Assembly (NCBI RefSeq): GCF_000281045.1
Contig: NW_008246100.1
Coordinates: forward strand, 145,385 to 209,384
From: Saprolegnia diclina VS20
Taxonomy: Eukaryota > Oomycota > Saprolegniomycetes > Saprolegniales > Saprolegniaceae
Length of the DNA: 64,000 nt
Reading direction: 5' to 3'
Position numbers and translations under genes: made by a program. A model generated the notes under the pieces. That model was not told the origin of the DNA and did not search any database. It was given only the letters and a program-made list of their open reading frames with translations. Positions 49,771 through 59,718 of the stretch are shown here, in pieces (the stretch's first letter is position 1; the number at the start of each line of letters is the position of its first letter).

Positions 49771-52700
49771 ATGCCCCGCACGAAGCGCTCTGCCTCCGAC
49801 GCCTCCGACGCGGCGAGCCCCACGGCCGCGAAGCGCGCCAACGTCGTCAACGCCCTCGAGGCCGCCGACGACGTCGAGCGCGGGACGCTCTTCTTGGATG
49901 ATGGCACGGCCATTGAAGGCTGCTCGTTCGGCGCCAAGAACTCGATGAGCGGCGAAGTCGTCTTCAACACGGGCATGGTCGGGTACCCGGAAGCGCTCTC
50001 GGACCCGTCGTACGCTGGCCAGATCCTCGTGCTCACGTTCCCGCTTGTCGGCAACTACGGCGTGCCCTCGATGGAGCTCGACCAGTTTGGCCTGCCCAAG
50101 AACTTTGAGTCGTCCAAGGTGCAGATCTCGGGCCTCATTGTCTCCGAGTACTCGTTCCAGCACTCGCATTGGAACGCGGTCACGTCGCTCGGCGACTGGC
50201 TCAAGTCGCACAACGTGCCGGCGCTCTTTGGCCTCGACACGCGCATGATCACCAAGAAGATCCGCGAGCATGGCTCGATGCTCGGCAAGATTGAGTTTGC
50301 GTCGATGCCCATCAAGATCGAAGACCCGAACAAGACGAACCTCGTGGCCAAGGTCTCGCCCAAGCAAATCCAGGTCTTCAACAAGGGCGCGTCGCCCAAG
50401 ATCCTCGCGTTCGACTGCGGCATGAAGCACAACATTGTGCGGTACCTCGCGGGTGCCGGCGTCGAGCTCACGGTCGTGCCGTTCGACTACGACCTCGAGA
50501 AGAGCACGCTCGAGTACGACGGTATCTTCATCTCGAACGGCCCCGGCGATCCGCTCATGGCGCAGAAGACGATCGACTCGATCCGGTGGGCCATCAACCG
50601 CGACGACGACGACATCAAGCCCATCTTTGGCATCTGCCTCGGTAACCAGATCCTCGCGCTCGCGGCCGGCGCCAAGACGTACAAGATGAAGTACGGTAAC
50701 CGCGGCATGAACCAGCCCTGCATTGACATGCGCACGACGCGCTGCTACATTACGCCGCAGAACCACGGGTACGCTGTCGAGACGGCGTCGCTTCCCACGG
50801 GCTGGAAGACGTTCTTCATGAACGCCAACGACCACTCGAACGAAGGCATCATCCACGAGCACAAGCCGTTCTTCTCGGTGCAGTTCCACCCCGAAGCATG
50901 CGGCGGCCCCACGGACACGGCGTTCCTCTTTGACATGTTCCTCGAGAAGGTCAAGGGCCAGCCGTCCAAGCTCACGCTCATGGACACGTCGCTCTACGAT
51001 CGCCCGACGTACCGCAAGGTGCTCCTCCTCGGGTCCGGCGGTCTCTCGATCGGCCAGGCCGGCGAATTCGACTACTCGGGCTCGCAGGCCATTAAGGCGC
51101 TCAAGGAAGAAGGCATCCAGGTCATCCTTGTCAACCCCAACATCGCGACGGTCCAGACCTCCAAGGGCCTCGCCGACAAGGTGTACTTTGTGCCGGTCCG
51201 CGCGAGCACGGTGCTCGAGATCATCAAGAAGGAGCGCCCAGACGGCATCCTTGTCTCGATGGGTGGTCAGACTGCGCTGAACGTCGGCATTGAGCTCTGG
51301 GAGAGCGGCGCGCTCGAAGCCCACAACGTCCGCGTCATGGGTACGCCGATCTCGGTCGTCATCGACACGGAAGACCGCGAACGCTTCAGCGAGCGCCTCG
51401 CCGAGATCGGCGAGACCATCGCCGTGAGCAAGCCGGCCAAGACGATCGACGAGGCTATTGCCGCGGCCAACGAGATTGGGTACCCGGTGCTTGTCCGCGC
51501 GGCGTTTGCCCTCGGCGGTCTCGGCTCGGGCTTTGCTGCCAACGACGAAGAGCTCACGACGCTCGCCAAGAAGGCGCTCTTTGGCGCCGGCTCCAAGGTC
51601 GCGGAGCGCCAGATCCTCATCGACCAGGACCTCCGCGGCTGGAAGGAAGTCGAGTACGAGGTCGTGCGCGATGCCAAGAACAACTGCATCACGGTCTGCA
51701 ACATGGAGAACTTTGACCCGCTCGGCATCCACACGGGCGACTCGATCGTCGTCGCGCCGTCGCAGACGCTGAGCAACGCCGAGTACTTCAAGCTCCGCCA
51801 GACCGCGCAAAAGGTCGTGCGCCACCTCGGCATCGTGGGCGAGTGCAACATCCAGTACGCGCTCGACCCGCACTCGGAGCGCTACTGCATCATTGAGGTC
51901 AACGCGCGTCTCTCGCGCTCGTCGGCGCTCGCGTCCAAGGCGACGGGCTACCCGCTCGCGTACGTGGCGGCCAAGATTGCGCTCGGCATCGACCTTGTCA
52001 ACATCAAGAACTCGATCACGAAGACGACGACCGCGTGCTTTGAGCCGTCGCTCGACTACTGCGTCGTCAAGATGCCCCGCTGGGACCTCAAGAAGTTCTC
52101 GCGCGTCTCGAACGACCTCGGCTCGTCGATGCTCAGTGTCGGCGAGGTCATGAGCGTCGGCCGCAACTTTGAAGAGTGCATCCAGAAGGCGGTGCGCATG
52201 GTCAACCCCAACTTGGACGGTCTCAACGGTCGCCCGGTCGACTACACGACCAAGACGTCCGAGATCGACGCCAACCTCAAGAAGCCGACGGACGAGCGCC
52301 TCTTCTACGTCATTGCGGCCCTTGACGCGGGCTACTCGGTCGACAAGGTCCACGAGCTCACCAAGATTGACCGCTGGTTCCTCTCCAAGCTGCACCACAT
52401 CTCGAGCCTCCGGAAGGGCATGAAGGCGTTTGGCGCGCTCGACAAGCTCACGGCGTCGCACTTCAAGACGCTCAAGACCTACGGTTTCTCGGACCGTCAG
52501 ATCGCGACCGAAGTCAAGTCGACGGAGCTCATTGTGCGCAACCGCCGAAAGTCGTTTGGCGTGCTTCCGTTCGTCAAGCAGATCGACACGCTCGCGGCCG
52601 AGTTCCCCGCGCAGACCAACTACCTCTACATGACGTACTCGGGCGCGGAAGACGACATCCCGATGGACGACCATGGCGTCATGGTGCTCGGCTGCGGCGC

Positions 52701-54276
52701 CTACTGCATTGGCTCGTCGGTCGAATTTGATTGGTGCGCCGTCTCGGCCGTGCGCACGATCCGCGAGCTCAACTACAAGGCGATCGTGGTCAACTACAAC
52801 CCGGAGACGGTCTCGACCGACTACGACGAGTCGGACCGCCTCTACTTTGAGGAGCTCAGCTTTGAGCGCGTCCTCGACATCTATGACCGGGAGAACGCGC
52901 ACGGTGTCATCGTCTCGGTCGGCGGGCAGATCCCCAACAACCTCTCGACACCGCTCTCCAAGTCGGGCGTCCGCATCCTCGGCACGTCGGCCGAATCGAT
53001 CGACCGCTGCGAAGACCGCAACAAGTTCTCGGCGCTCCTCGACACGATCGGCGTCGACCAGCCCAAGTGGACCGAAGTCACGGACGCGGCCTCAGCCGAG
53101 AACTTTGCCTCGGACGTCGGCTTCCCGGTGCTCGTGCGCCCGTCCTATGTGCTCTCGGGTGCTGGCATGGTCGTCACGTCCTGCGCCGAAGAGCTCCGCG
53201 ACTACCTCAACTCGCCCAACGTCGGTGGCAGCAGCAACATTTGCATTTCCAAGTTTATCCTGAACGCCAAGGAAGTCGAGTTTGACGGTGTCGCCAAGGA
53301 TGGCCAGATCCTCAACTACGCCATCTCGGAGCACGTCGAGAACGCCGGTGTGCACTCAGGTGACGCGACGCTCGTGCTCCCGGCCCAGAAGCTCTATGTC
53401 GGCACGATCAAGCAGGTCAAGCGCATTGCGAGCGCGATCGCGCGGTCGCTCAACATCACCGGCCCGTTCAACATCCAGCTCATGGCCAAGGAGAACGAAG
53501 TCAAGGTCATCGAGTGCAACCTCCGCGCGTCGCGCACGTTCCCGTTCATCTCCAAGACGTTCGACCTCAACTTTATCAACCTCGCGACGCGCGCGATGCT
53601 CGGCCTCGTCGTCAAGCCCGTCCCGATCGCGCTCATCGACATTGACTACGTGGCCGTCAAGGCGCCGCAGTTCTCGTTCACGCGCCTTCTTGGCGCGGAC
53701 CCGACGCTCGGTGTCGAGATGGCGTCGACGGGCGAAGTCGCCTGCTTCGGTACCGACATGCACGAGGCGTTCCTCAAGGCGCTCCTCTCGGCCGGCTTCA
53801 AGATGCCCAAGGAGAAGAAGTCGATTCTGATTTCGATCGGCAACGACGACATTAAGCACGAGTTCCTCGAGTCGTGCAAGGTCCTCGACAAGCTCAAGTA
53901 CAAGCTGTACGGCACGCCCGGCACGGCCGCGTACCTCCAGCAGCACGGCATCACGTGCGAAGTCCTCTTCAAGCCGAGCGCAAAGAAGGGCCCGAACGTC
54001 GTCGACGCGATCAAGAACGGCGACATTGAGCTCGTCATCAACGTGCCCGACTCGGGCAACCGCCAGGGCGCCTCGGACGGGTACCTCATCCGCCGCGCGT
54101 CGGTCGACTTTGGCATCTCGCTCATCAACAACATCAAGTGCGCCATCATGCTCACGACCGCGATGGAGAAGGTCAAGAAGCTCGAGATCTGCCACATTGG
54201 CGAGTACTACGCCATGCCGACGGTCGGCTGGAGCACGGGCAAGAACCTCCTCGCCCGCAAGATGTCGATTTGCTAA
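49771..54276 (+). CDS. glutamine-dependent carbamoyl phosphate synthase (fused GATase-CPSase)
   Basis: A single-exon gene of 1501 aa. It makes carbamoyl phosphate from glutamine, bicarbonate and two ATP, the first step of pyrimidine synthesis. Residues about 35-400 are the small-subunit and class I amidotransferase part, with nucleophile Cys289 in GICLGNQ and His373/Glu375 in FHPEA, so glutaminase activity is expected. Two ATP-grasp halves follow, the first opening VLLLGSGGLSIGQAGEFDYS, the second with GCGAYCIGSSVEFDWCAV. An MGS-like regulatory domain ends the protein. There is no DHOase or ATCase, so this is not a CAD. The start MPRTKRSASD is chosen because homology begins soon after. A 1081-codon antisense frame here is an artefact of codon bias. 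Confidence 0.95.
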   Translation: MPRTKRSASDASDAASPTAAKRANVVNALEAADDVERGTLFLDDGTAIEGCSFGAKNSMSGEVVFNTGMVGYPEALSDPSYAGQILVLTFPLVGNYGVPSMELDQFGLPKNFESSKVQISGLIVSEYSFQHSHWNAVTSLGDWLKSHNVPALFGLDTRMITKKIREHGSMLGKIEFASMPIKIEDPNKTNLVAKVSPKQIQVFNKGASPKILAFDCGMKHNIVRYLAGAGVELTVVPFDYDLEKSTLEYDGIFISNGPGDPLMAQKTIDSIRWAINRDDDDIKPIFGICLGNQILALAAGAKTYKMKYGNRGMNQPCIDMRTTRCYITPQNHGYAVETASLPTGWKTFFMNANDHSNEGIIHEHKPFFSVQFHPEACGGPTDTAFLFDMFLEKVKGQPSKLTLMDTSLYDRPTYRKVLLLGSGGLSIGQAGEFDYSGSQAIKALKEEGIQVILVNPNIATVQTSKGLADKVYFVPVRASTVLEIIKKERPDGILVSMGGQTALNVGIELWESGALEAHNVRVMGTPISVVIDTEDRERFSERLAEIGETIAVSKPAKTIDEAIAAANEIGYPVLVRAAFALGGLGSGFAANDEELTTLAKKALFGAGSKVAERQILIDQDLRGWKEVEYEVVRDAKNNCITVCNMENFDPLGIHTGDSIVVAPSQTLSNAEYFKLRQTAQKVVRHLGIVGECNIQYALDPHSERYCIIEVNARLSRSSALASKATGYPLAYVAAKIALGIDLVNIKNSITKTTTACFEPSLDYCVVKMPRWDLKKFSRVSNDLGSSMLSVGEVMSVGRNFEECIQKAVRMVNPNLDGLNGRPVDYTTKTSEIDANLKKPTDERLFYVIAALDAGYSVDKVHELTKIDRWFLSKLHHISSLRKGMKAFGALDKLTASHFKTLKTYGFSDRQIATEVKSTELIVRNRRKSFGVLPFVKQIDTLAAEFPAQTNYLYMTYSGAEDDIPMDDHGVMVLGCGAYCIGSSVEFDWCAVSAVRTIRELNYKAIVVNYNPETVSTDYDESDRLYFEELSFERVLDIYDRENAHGVIVSVGGQIPNNLSTPLSKSGVRILGTSAESIDRCEDRNKFSALLDTIGVDQPKWTEVTDAASAENFASDVGFPVLVRPSYVLSGAGMVVTSCAEELRDYLNSPNVGGSSNICISKFILNAKEVEFDGVAKDGQILNYAISEHVENAGVHSGDATLVLPAQKLYVGTIKQVKRIASAIARSLNITGPFNIQLMAKENEVKVIECNLRASRTFPFISKTFDLNFINLATRAMLGLVVKPVPIALIDIDYVAVKAPQFSFTRLLGADPTLGVEMASTGEVACFGTDMHEAFLKALLSAGFKMPKEKKSILISIGNDDIKHEFLESCKVLDKLKYKLYGTPGTAAYLQQHGITCEVLFKPSAKKGPNVVDAIKNGDIELVINVPDSGNRQGASDGYLIRRASVDFGISLINNIKCAIMLTTAMEKVKKLEICHIGEYYAMPTVGWSTGKNLLARKMSIC

Positions 54277-54610
54277 ACTCCCTTCTTTCCTATCGCTATA
54301 TACTACTGCTTGACACGATTTGCTATGTAATTTATACACCTTTGTACATTTCAACTTGATACTTTCGGTCGAAACCAAGCGCTACGAGGTCCCTTTCATG
54401 CGAGCGATACAAGCCAGTAGCAGAGAGTAGGGCATTTGGATGCAGCTTCAACCAAGGACTTGTCATTACTCCGTTGGCTACACCGCCATCACCACGAGCC
54501 AACACGGCGCTGGCGGAGGTCTGCGAACGCACTCAGATCTTGGTGGACCGGTTTCGGCTGTTGGTTACTAGCACCGCGAATAGACAGGCGGAGCCATTTT
54601 CAGTGGTCGC
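54277..54610. other. intergenic region
   Basis: About 330 bases between the CPS stop and the first CaMKK-like kinase start, same strand. The first 80 bases are AT-rich and probably hold the CPS polyadenylation region. Nothing else recognised. Confidence 0.4.
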
Positions 54611-56166
54611 ATGCGGGCGCGGTCCGAGCGCGCACTTCCACGCGAGGGTCCTCGGCCGGGGGCCGCCCTCACCAACACGGCGGTCATCGAGCAGGACGTG
54701 ACCGACTTGGAGGTCGACGACAATGGCGCGCCCCAGCGCGTGAACGAGTACATCGTGGGCGAGGAGCTCGGCCGCGGTGCATTTGCGCGAGTGTACAAGT
54801 GCGCCAAGCTCGTCGACGGCCAAAGCTTGGAGTTTGCCATGAAGATCTTCAACAAGTCGCTCCTCAAGCGCAAGCAAGAATTCACGCGGGTCGCGGGCCG
54901 CATGGTCGCGACCAACGCCTTTCAGGTGCGCGCACGTGGGATTCGCCAGACGACATCCTTGACGTTTGTGTTTAGAAAGTGCAAAAGGAAATTGCAATCA
55001 TGAAGAAGCTGTGCCACCCGAATTTGACGCGGCTCCACGAAGTCATTGACTCACCCGAGGACGACAAGCTCTACTTGATTCTCAACGTCATCTCGGGCGG
55101 CCAGCTCCTCGATTTCGACAACCACGCAATGCGCTATCGCTATACGCGCGAGCCGGGCCCGACGGTCGACGAGAAGAGCGTCACGCCGCTCCGCGTCGTC
55201 CACGACTGCCTCGTGGACCTCGCGTCCGGCCTCGACTACTGTACGTCGTTGTGTACGTATCGCGTGCATATCGAGGGTTTGGGTAGTGCAACGGAATCTC
55301 ATTTGCCACCGCGACATCAAGCCCGAGGTTATGAACGGGCTCATTTGGTAAACTGATGAACATATTGTCGGTAGAACATTTTCGTGACCGACATGAGCGA
55401 GTACATTCTTGGCGACTTTGGCGTCGCCCACATGTTTGCCGAGCCGGGCCACGCGACGCTGCTCAAGAACACGGAAGGCACGTATCACTATCTCGCCCCC
55501 GAGTGTACCTCTGGTATGACAAGCGCTGAATGCGGCGTGCTTATGTCGCACGCAGGGGACGCCTTCGATCCATTCAAGGTCGACATATGGGCCGTTGGCG
55601 TCACGGTGTTTGCGATGGTGTATGGGACCTTGCCCTTCGGTATGGCCGTCACGGACGGTCCGCCGGGCGTCCTCCGCGCGATCCGAGAGGATCCTCTTGT
55701 GTTTCCGCACGAGATTGAGCCGCTGCTACACGACCTCCTCATGCAGCTTTTGGACAAGTCACCCGCGACGCGTATCAGCGTATTGTGCTTGTCATGCATG
55801 CAGCTCGCGTGTCATTTGGGCGTATGGTGTTAGATTTTGCAGCTGCTCGAGCACCCGTGGATCACAGTCGCAGCGTCGCGCAAGGCACCGAATCCGACCG
55901 AGTCGGTGACCGTCACCAGCGACGAGATTGCAAAAGCGTTCACCGCGTCGTACAAGCTCTTCCTCATGGTCAAACTCAAACTCAAACTGCACGCAAAACT
56001 CGCGCGCGCACGCAGCGCGCTCGCGGCCAAGCAGAGTGAAATTAGCACCGCGACAACAACAACAATCAACGAAGGCGTCAACCTAATCCGCCGACGCAGC
56101 ATGCGCAAAGTCTCGGACGCTGCGATCCCAGTCAGCGCAAGCGAGCCGTCGTGCCACGTCATGTAA
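54611..56166 (+). CDS. CaMKK-like Ser/Thr kinase with C-terminal CaaX box (copy A)
   Basis: Six exons joined over introns 54926-54975, 55241-55286, 55328-55374, 55514-55555 and 55780-55833 give 438 aa. The kinase has Gly loop LGRGAFARVYKC, FAMKIFNKS lysine, an alphaC region MKKLCHPNLTRLHEVID, catalytic ICHRDIKPEN, DFG in LGDFGVAH, and NTEGTYHYLAPE followed by FDPFKVDIWAVGVTVFAMVY, closest in pattern to CaM-kinase kinases. A basic amphipathic LFLMVKLKLKLHAKLARARS after the domain may bind calmodulin or membrane. It ends PSCHVM: a CaaX box whose terminal Met favours farnesylation. Intron 4 is 42 bases, a multiple of three without stops. Stop lies 26 bases from the convergent neighbour's. Confidence 0.82.
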
Positions 56167-56192
56167 CCGTCAAGTTTTGCAGTATCACTTTA

Positions 56193-57378
56193 TCAACCGC
56201 CAAAACCGAGGGCGATCTGCTGCGCGCCGAGGCGTGCAAACTCGGTGCCAACGTCCGTGGCATGCCGATGGAAGACCGCTGCCTTCTTGGTGTCATGCGT
56301 CGTCGAGAGGTCGCAGCCCCAGTAGCGCGCTTCGTCGTCGAGCGAGACGTACCCATTGGCTGTAAAATAATGCGACGTGGTGTAGAGCACACGGAGGCGC
56401 GTCATCGCGGGCCCGAGGCGGTCGAGGACGAACCAAAAGTTGCGGTTGCATTGGCGCTGGCTCTTGGGCAAGAGCTCGTCTTCGTGGATATTTTGGCCCA
56501 CAAAGGTCACGCGGTTCGGAGTGCGGAACTCGCGGGTCAGGTAGTAGATGGACTCTTCGCCCGAGAGCACATTGCGCGTGTAGCGCATTCGGTCGTCGGG
56601 CTCTTGCAGCAGCTATCGACAACGAGGCTCGCGCGTGCATAGTTGCGATGTTCCTACCTCCATGTCGAGGGGCTCGGTGAAGTTCTCCTGCATCTCGCGA
56701 TCTTCGTAGTTCCAGAGCGCGCCAATCAGGAACGAAACGACGTTGTCGCGGATCGCCGGGACGACATACTCGAGCGGGATCGGGAGGTCCTGCTGGCAGC
56801 GCAGCACATACTGGAGGCACTCGGCGTCGGCAGCGTCGACGTAAAAGTCGAGCAGCGACTTCGGCGCCATCGGCGACGGAAACTTGAACGTCTCGAGCAT
56901 CTTGTCAGTGTGAAAATGGACGTTCTTGGTGATCCAGTCAAAGCCTAATTTGCGCGACGTCGCGTTGCTGACGAGCGTGACGTTGCGCCACGTAGGTCGA
57001 AGCGATGGCGGCGTCTACAGAAGGCGCGCACGCATGTAGCGACAAGCGAGGACATGCGCAAAGGTGTACCTGGATCCCTTTTTGAATGGCAATCCATTTG
57101 GCCATGGCGGATATTACATCCAGATACGCCTTGCGCTTGGCCTCGAGCGTCGTCGTCGAGCGGCGCGCAATGACCACGTCGTCTTTGAGGCCTACCGCGA
57201 CGTCCTTCCAACTCAGGAGCTGCTTCTTGGCGGTCAAGCGGGCCACGTGGCGCTCGAGAACGGCGGCTTCGGCCTGGAGCGCCTCGATCTCAGACACGAT
57301 CTTCTGCCGGTACGCACGTTGCTTGTAGCGTATGTAGAGGCGCTTCCGCAGCACCGGGTCCAGCGTCGGCTCGGGCAT
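56193..57378 (-). CDS. M96/bZIP-like START-related protein (oomycete family)
   Basis: Exons 57070-57378, 56658-57014 and 56193-56612 join over introns 57015-57069 and 56613-56657 to give 361 aa. The N-terminus has a basic, bZIP-like helix (RKRLYIRYKQRAYRQKIVSE, then IEALQAEAAVLERHVARL) and the motif LSWKDVAVGLKDDVVIARR, which in oomycetes precedes AMAKWIAIQKGIQ. The C-terminal 220 residues resemble the START-like domain of the M96 mating-specific family (TREFRTPNRVTFVGQNIHED, NFWFVLDRLGPAMTRLRVLY). Members are oomycete-expanded and largely uncharacterised; a transcription role is inferred from the basic region. The gene sits between the two CaMKK-like copies on the opposite strand. Confidence 0.72.
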
Positions 57379-57945
57379 TGGACGCGACCGACTGGCACGC
57401 ACGCCACACCCTGTCTGCGGGAAACACCTACATTCCGGCACCTACATTCCCACGGCATCGTGGACGCTGGCACAGCTCGCTGCCACGTACTAGTACTAGT
57501 ACACTTCTGTACTACTGTGCACTATGGCGAGCAAGTCGCAAGGAATCTCGAGCCCTACCGAGCCTTTATACCCAGCAAGCAGGGGCGAACCGTCGACAGG
57601 GCGGCACCGACCTTGGCGAGGCGCGACTCAGATCTCAGTGGTAAAACTGGGCGAACTGGATCTTCTTGCCAGATCGCAGCCGCGCCAAACAACGAGCCAG
57701 ACCGCCACGCAGCGCTGCTCTGCCTCATGGTCTCTCACATTATTGATCTAGTTTCCTGATCTGGTCGTACCTCAAATTTGCCGCTTGCACTTGAAATTTC
57801 GGCGTCGACGTTTGCATGATCACGCAGCTTGGTGACAGAAAACCTCCATAAACGGATGTCGCCGTCGTCAACCGGAACGACTGGCGGGAGTGTATGCGTT
57901 TTCAGAGGGAGCGGCCATTTGGCATTTGCGATTGGGTTCCGAAAG
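57379..57945. promoter_or_regulatory. divergent intergenic region M96-like / CaMKK-like copy B
   Basis: About 570 bases between divergent starts. A palindromic run GTACTAGTACTAGTAC lies near 57487-57502. No gene or RNA recognised. Confidence 0.4.
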
Positions 57946-59718
57946 ATGGAAATGGAACCGACGGGGTCGGTAGACGCGCGGTATGTGAAGGCGACGAGCA
58001 GCGGCGCCGAGCTAGAGGTCAAGGAGACGGCGACCGCCGACGTCCAGGAGAGCGACTCGGGCGCGCCGGAGCAGGTCAACGACTACAAGATCGGCGCGCT
58101 CCTCGGCGAAGGCGCCTACTCCAAGGTGTACCTCTGCGAGAAGACGACGGGGGGCGTCACGACGCAATATGTACGACTTGGCACGACAGCTGCATGGCTC
58201 ATATGTACATGCGCAGGCCATGAAGATCCTCAACAAGTCGTTCCTCAAGCGCAAGCGCGAGTTCAAGAAGGTCGGCGGACGCATGGTCGCCTCCAACGCC
58301 TTCCAAAAGGTGCAAAAGGAGATTGCGATCATGAAGAAGCTGCGCCACCCCAACCTCACGCACCTGCACGAGGTACTCTCTTGCGTTGGTCCATGCGCCA
58401 AACGACGCGCGTAGGTCATTGACGCCGAGTCCCAAGACAAGATGTTCCTCGTGCTCGAGCTCGTCACCGGCGGCCAGGTCATGGACTGGGACCCGACGGC
58501 GCTGTGCTACAAGTACATTGGCTCGCAAGGCCAAGCGCCGACGGCAATCGTGCAAGCATGCGTCGTGGACATGGCTCTGGCGCTCGAATACCGTATGCTA
58601 TCGCTCATCTTGGTATCTTTTGGCTTGACGAAAATGCACCTACGTAGTGCACTTGAACCAAATCTGCCACCGCGATATCAAGCCCGAGGTAGAACCATAT
58701 ATCACGCTGGAAGTCGCATGCTGATCTACCGCGTAGAACGTGCTCATGACCAACGACAAGACGAGCTACAAGCTCAGCGACTTTGGCGTCGCACACATGT
58801 TTACGGACGACGACATGGCGACGGAGCTCAAGAACACGGAGGGCACATACCACTTTCTAGCTCCCGAGTGCACGGTCGGGGCTGCGTTCGACCCGTTCAA
58901 GGTCGACGTGTGGGCGCTGGGCGTCACAGCGTACGCCATGCTGTACGGGAACTTGCCATTTGGGGCTTCCAAAGAGCACCTGGAAGGCGGCGCCCTTGCC
59001 ATCATGGGGTCGATTCGCGAAGACCCCCTTGTGCTGCCGTCCGCCGGCAGCGACCCGCTCTGCGACGAAGTGCTCACGCGCCTCATGGACAAGGACCCAT
59101 CGACACGCATCTCGCTGTCCGAGCTGCTGCAGCATCCGTGGCTCGCGGCGGCGGTGCACCACGAGCGCGCGTCCATCGTGGAAGTGTCGCCGGAAGAAAT
59201 TAGCCTTGCGTTCACGCCCGTCAACAACTTTATTCTCATGGTACGCTAACCCGTCGAAGTCCGATGGCATTGTCAGGTTGCTTTAGACGAAGCTCAAGAT
59301 CAAGTTTGGCGCCAAGCTCATGAAGGCGCGACGCACGTTGCGCGAAGAGAGCTCGCGGAGCAGCTCGATCGAATTGCCGTCCCCGTCGCCTGATAGCATC
59401 GACGAGGTGCCCGCCAGCATCGGGTTGCCGCCATCGCCGTCGGGAAAGCCCATGGAAGCCCTGCCACCACCGATCAACCTCTCGTTTGGTCTCTCGCTCG
59501 AAGACCGCTCCGACAGCGTCCGCGCCTCGACGCAGAGCGAGCCCCACGTGATCCTGGACGAGCCGCTGCGCTCGTCGCTCCATAGCGCACCGGTCGCTCC
59601 TGCCCACGGCGCGACGACGCCGCCCAAGCGCATGCGCAGCTTTGGCGACCGGCTTTTCCAGCGCCAGAGCTCCAGCGTCCCAGACGGCAAGAAGCAAAAG
59701 GACTGCACGTGCATGTAA
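57946..59718 (+). CDS. CaMKK-like Ser/Thr kinase with C-terminal CaaX box (copy B)
   Basis: Six exons joined over introns 58171-58216, 58373-58414, 58593-58647, 58689-58736 and 59241-59286 give 511 aa. It is a paralogue of copy A: Gly loop LGEGAYSKVYLC, AMKILNKSFLKRKREF, NAFQKVQKEIAIMKKLRHPN, ICHRDIKPEN, LSDFGVAH, NTEGTYHFLAPE, FDPFKVDVWALGVTAYAMLY. The two introns around the catalytic HRDIKPE exon (41 bases in both) are at identical positions. A basic segment LMTKLKIKFGAKLMKARRT follows the kinase, then an 80-residue Ser/Pro-rich tail absent from copy A. It ends KDCTCM, again a CxxM CaaX box. Upstream kinase for AMPK-type targets is possible; an AMPK gamma gene lies 16 kb away, with no evidence of linkage. 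Confidence 0.84.

Noticed and set aside
49657-52902. Minus-strand open frame of 1081 codons antisense to the CPS gene
   Set aside because: Its composition (Arg, Asp, Val, Leu and His runs) is what the reverse complement of GC-rich third-position codons gives; it has no family resemblance and the sense strand is clearly CPS.
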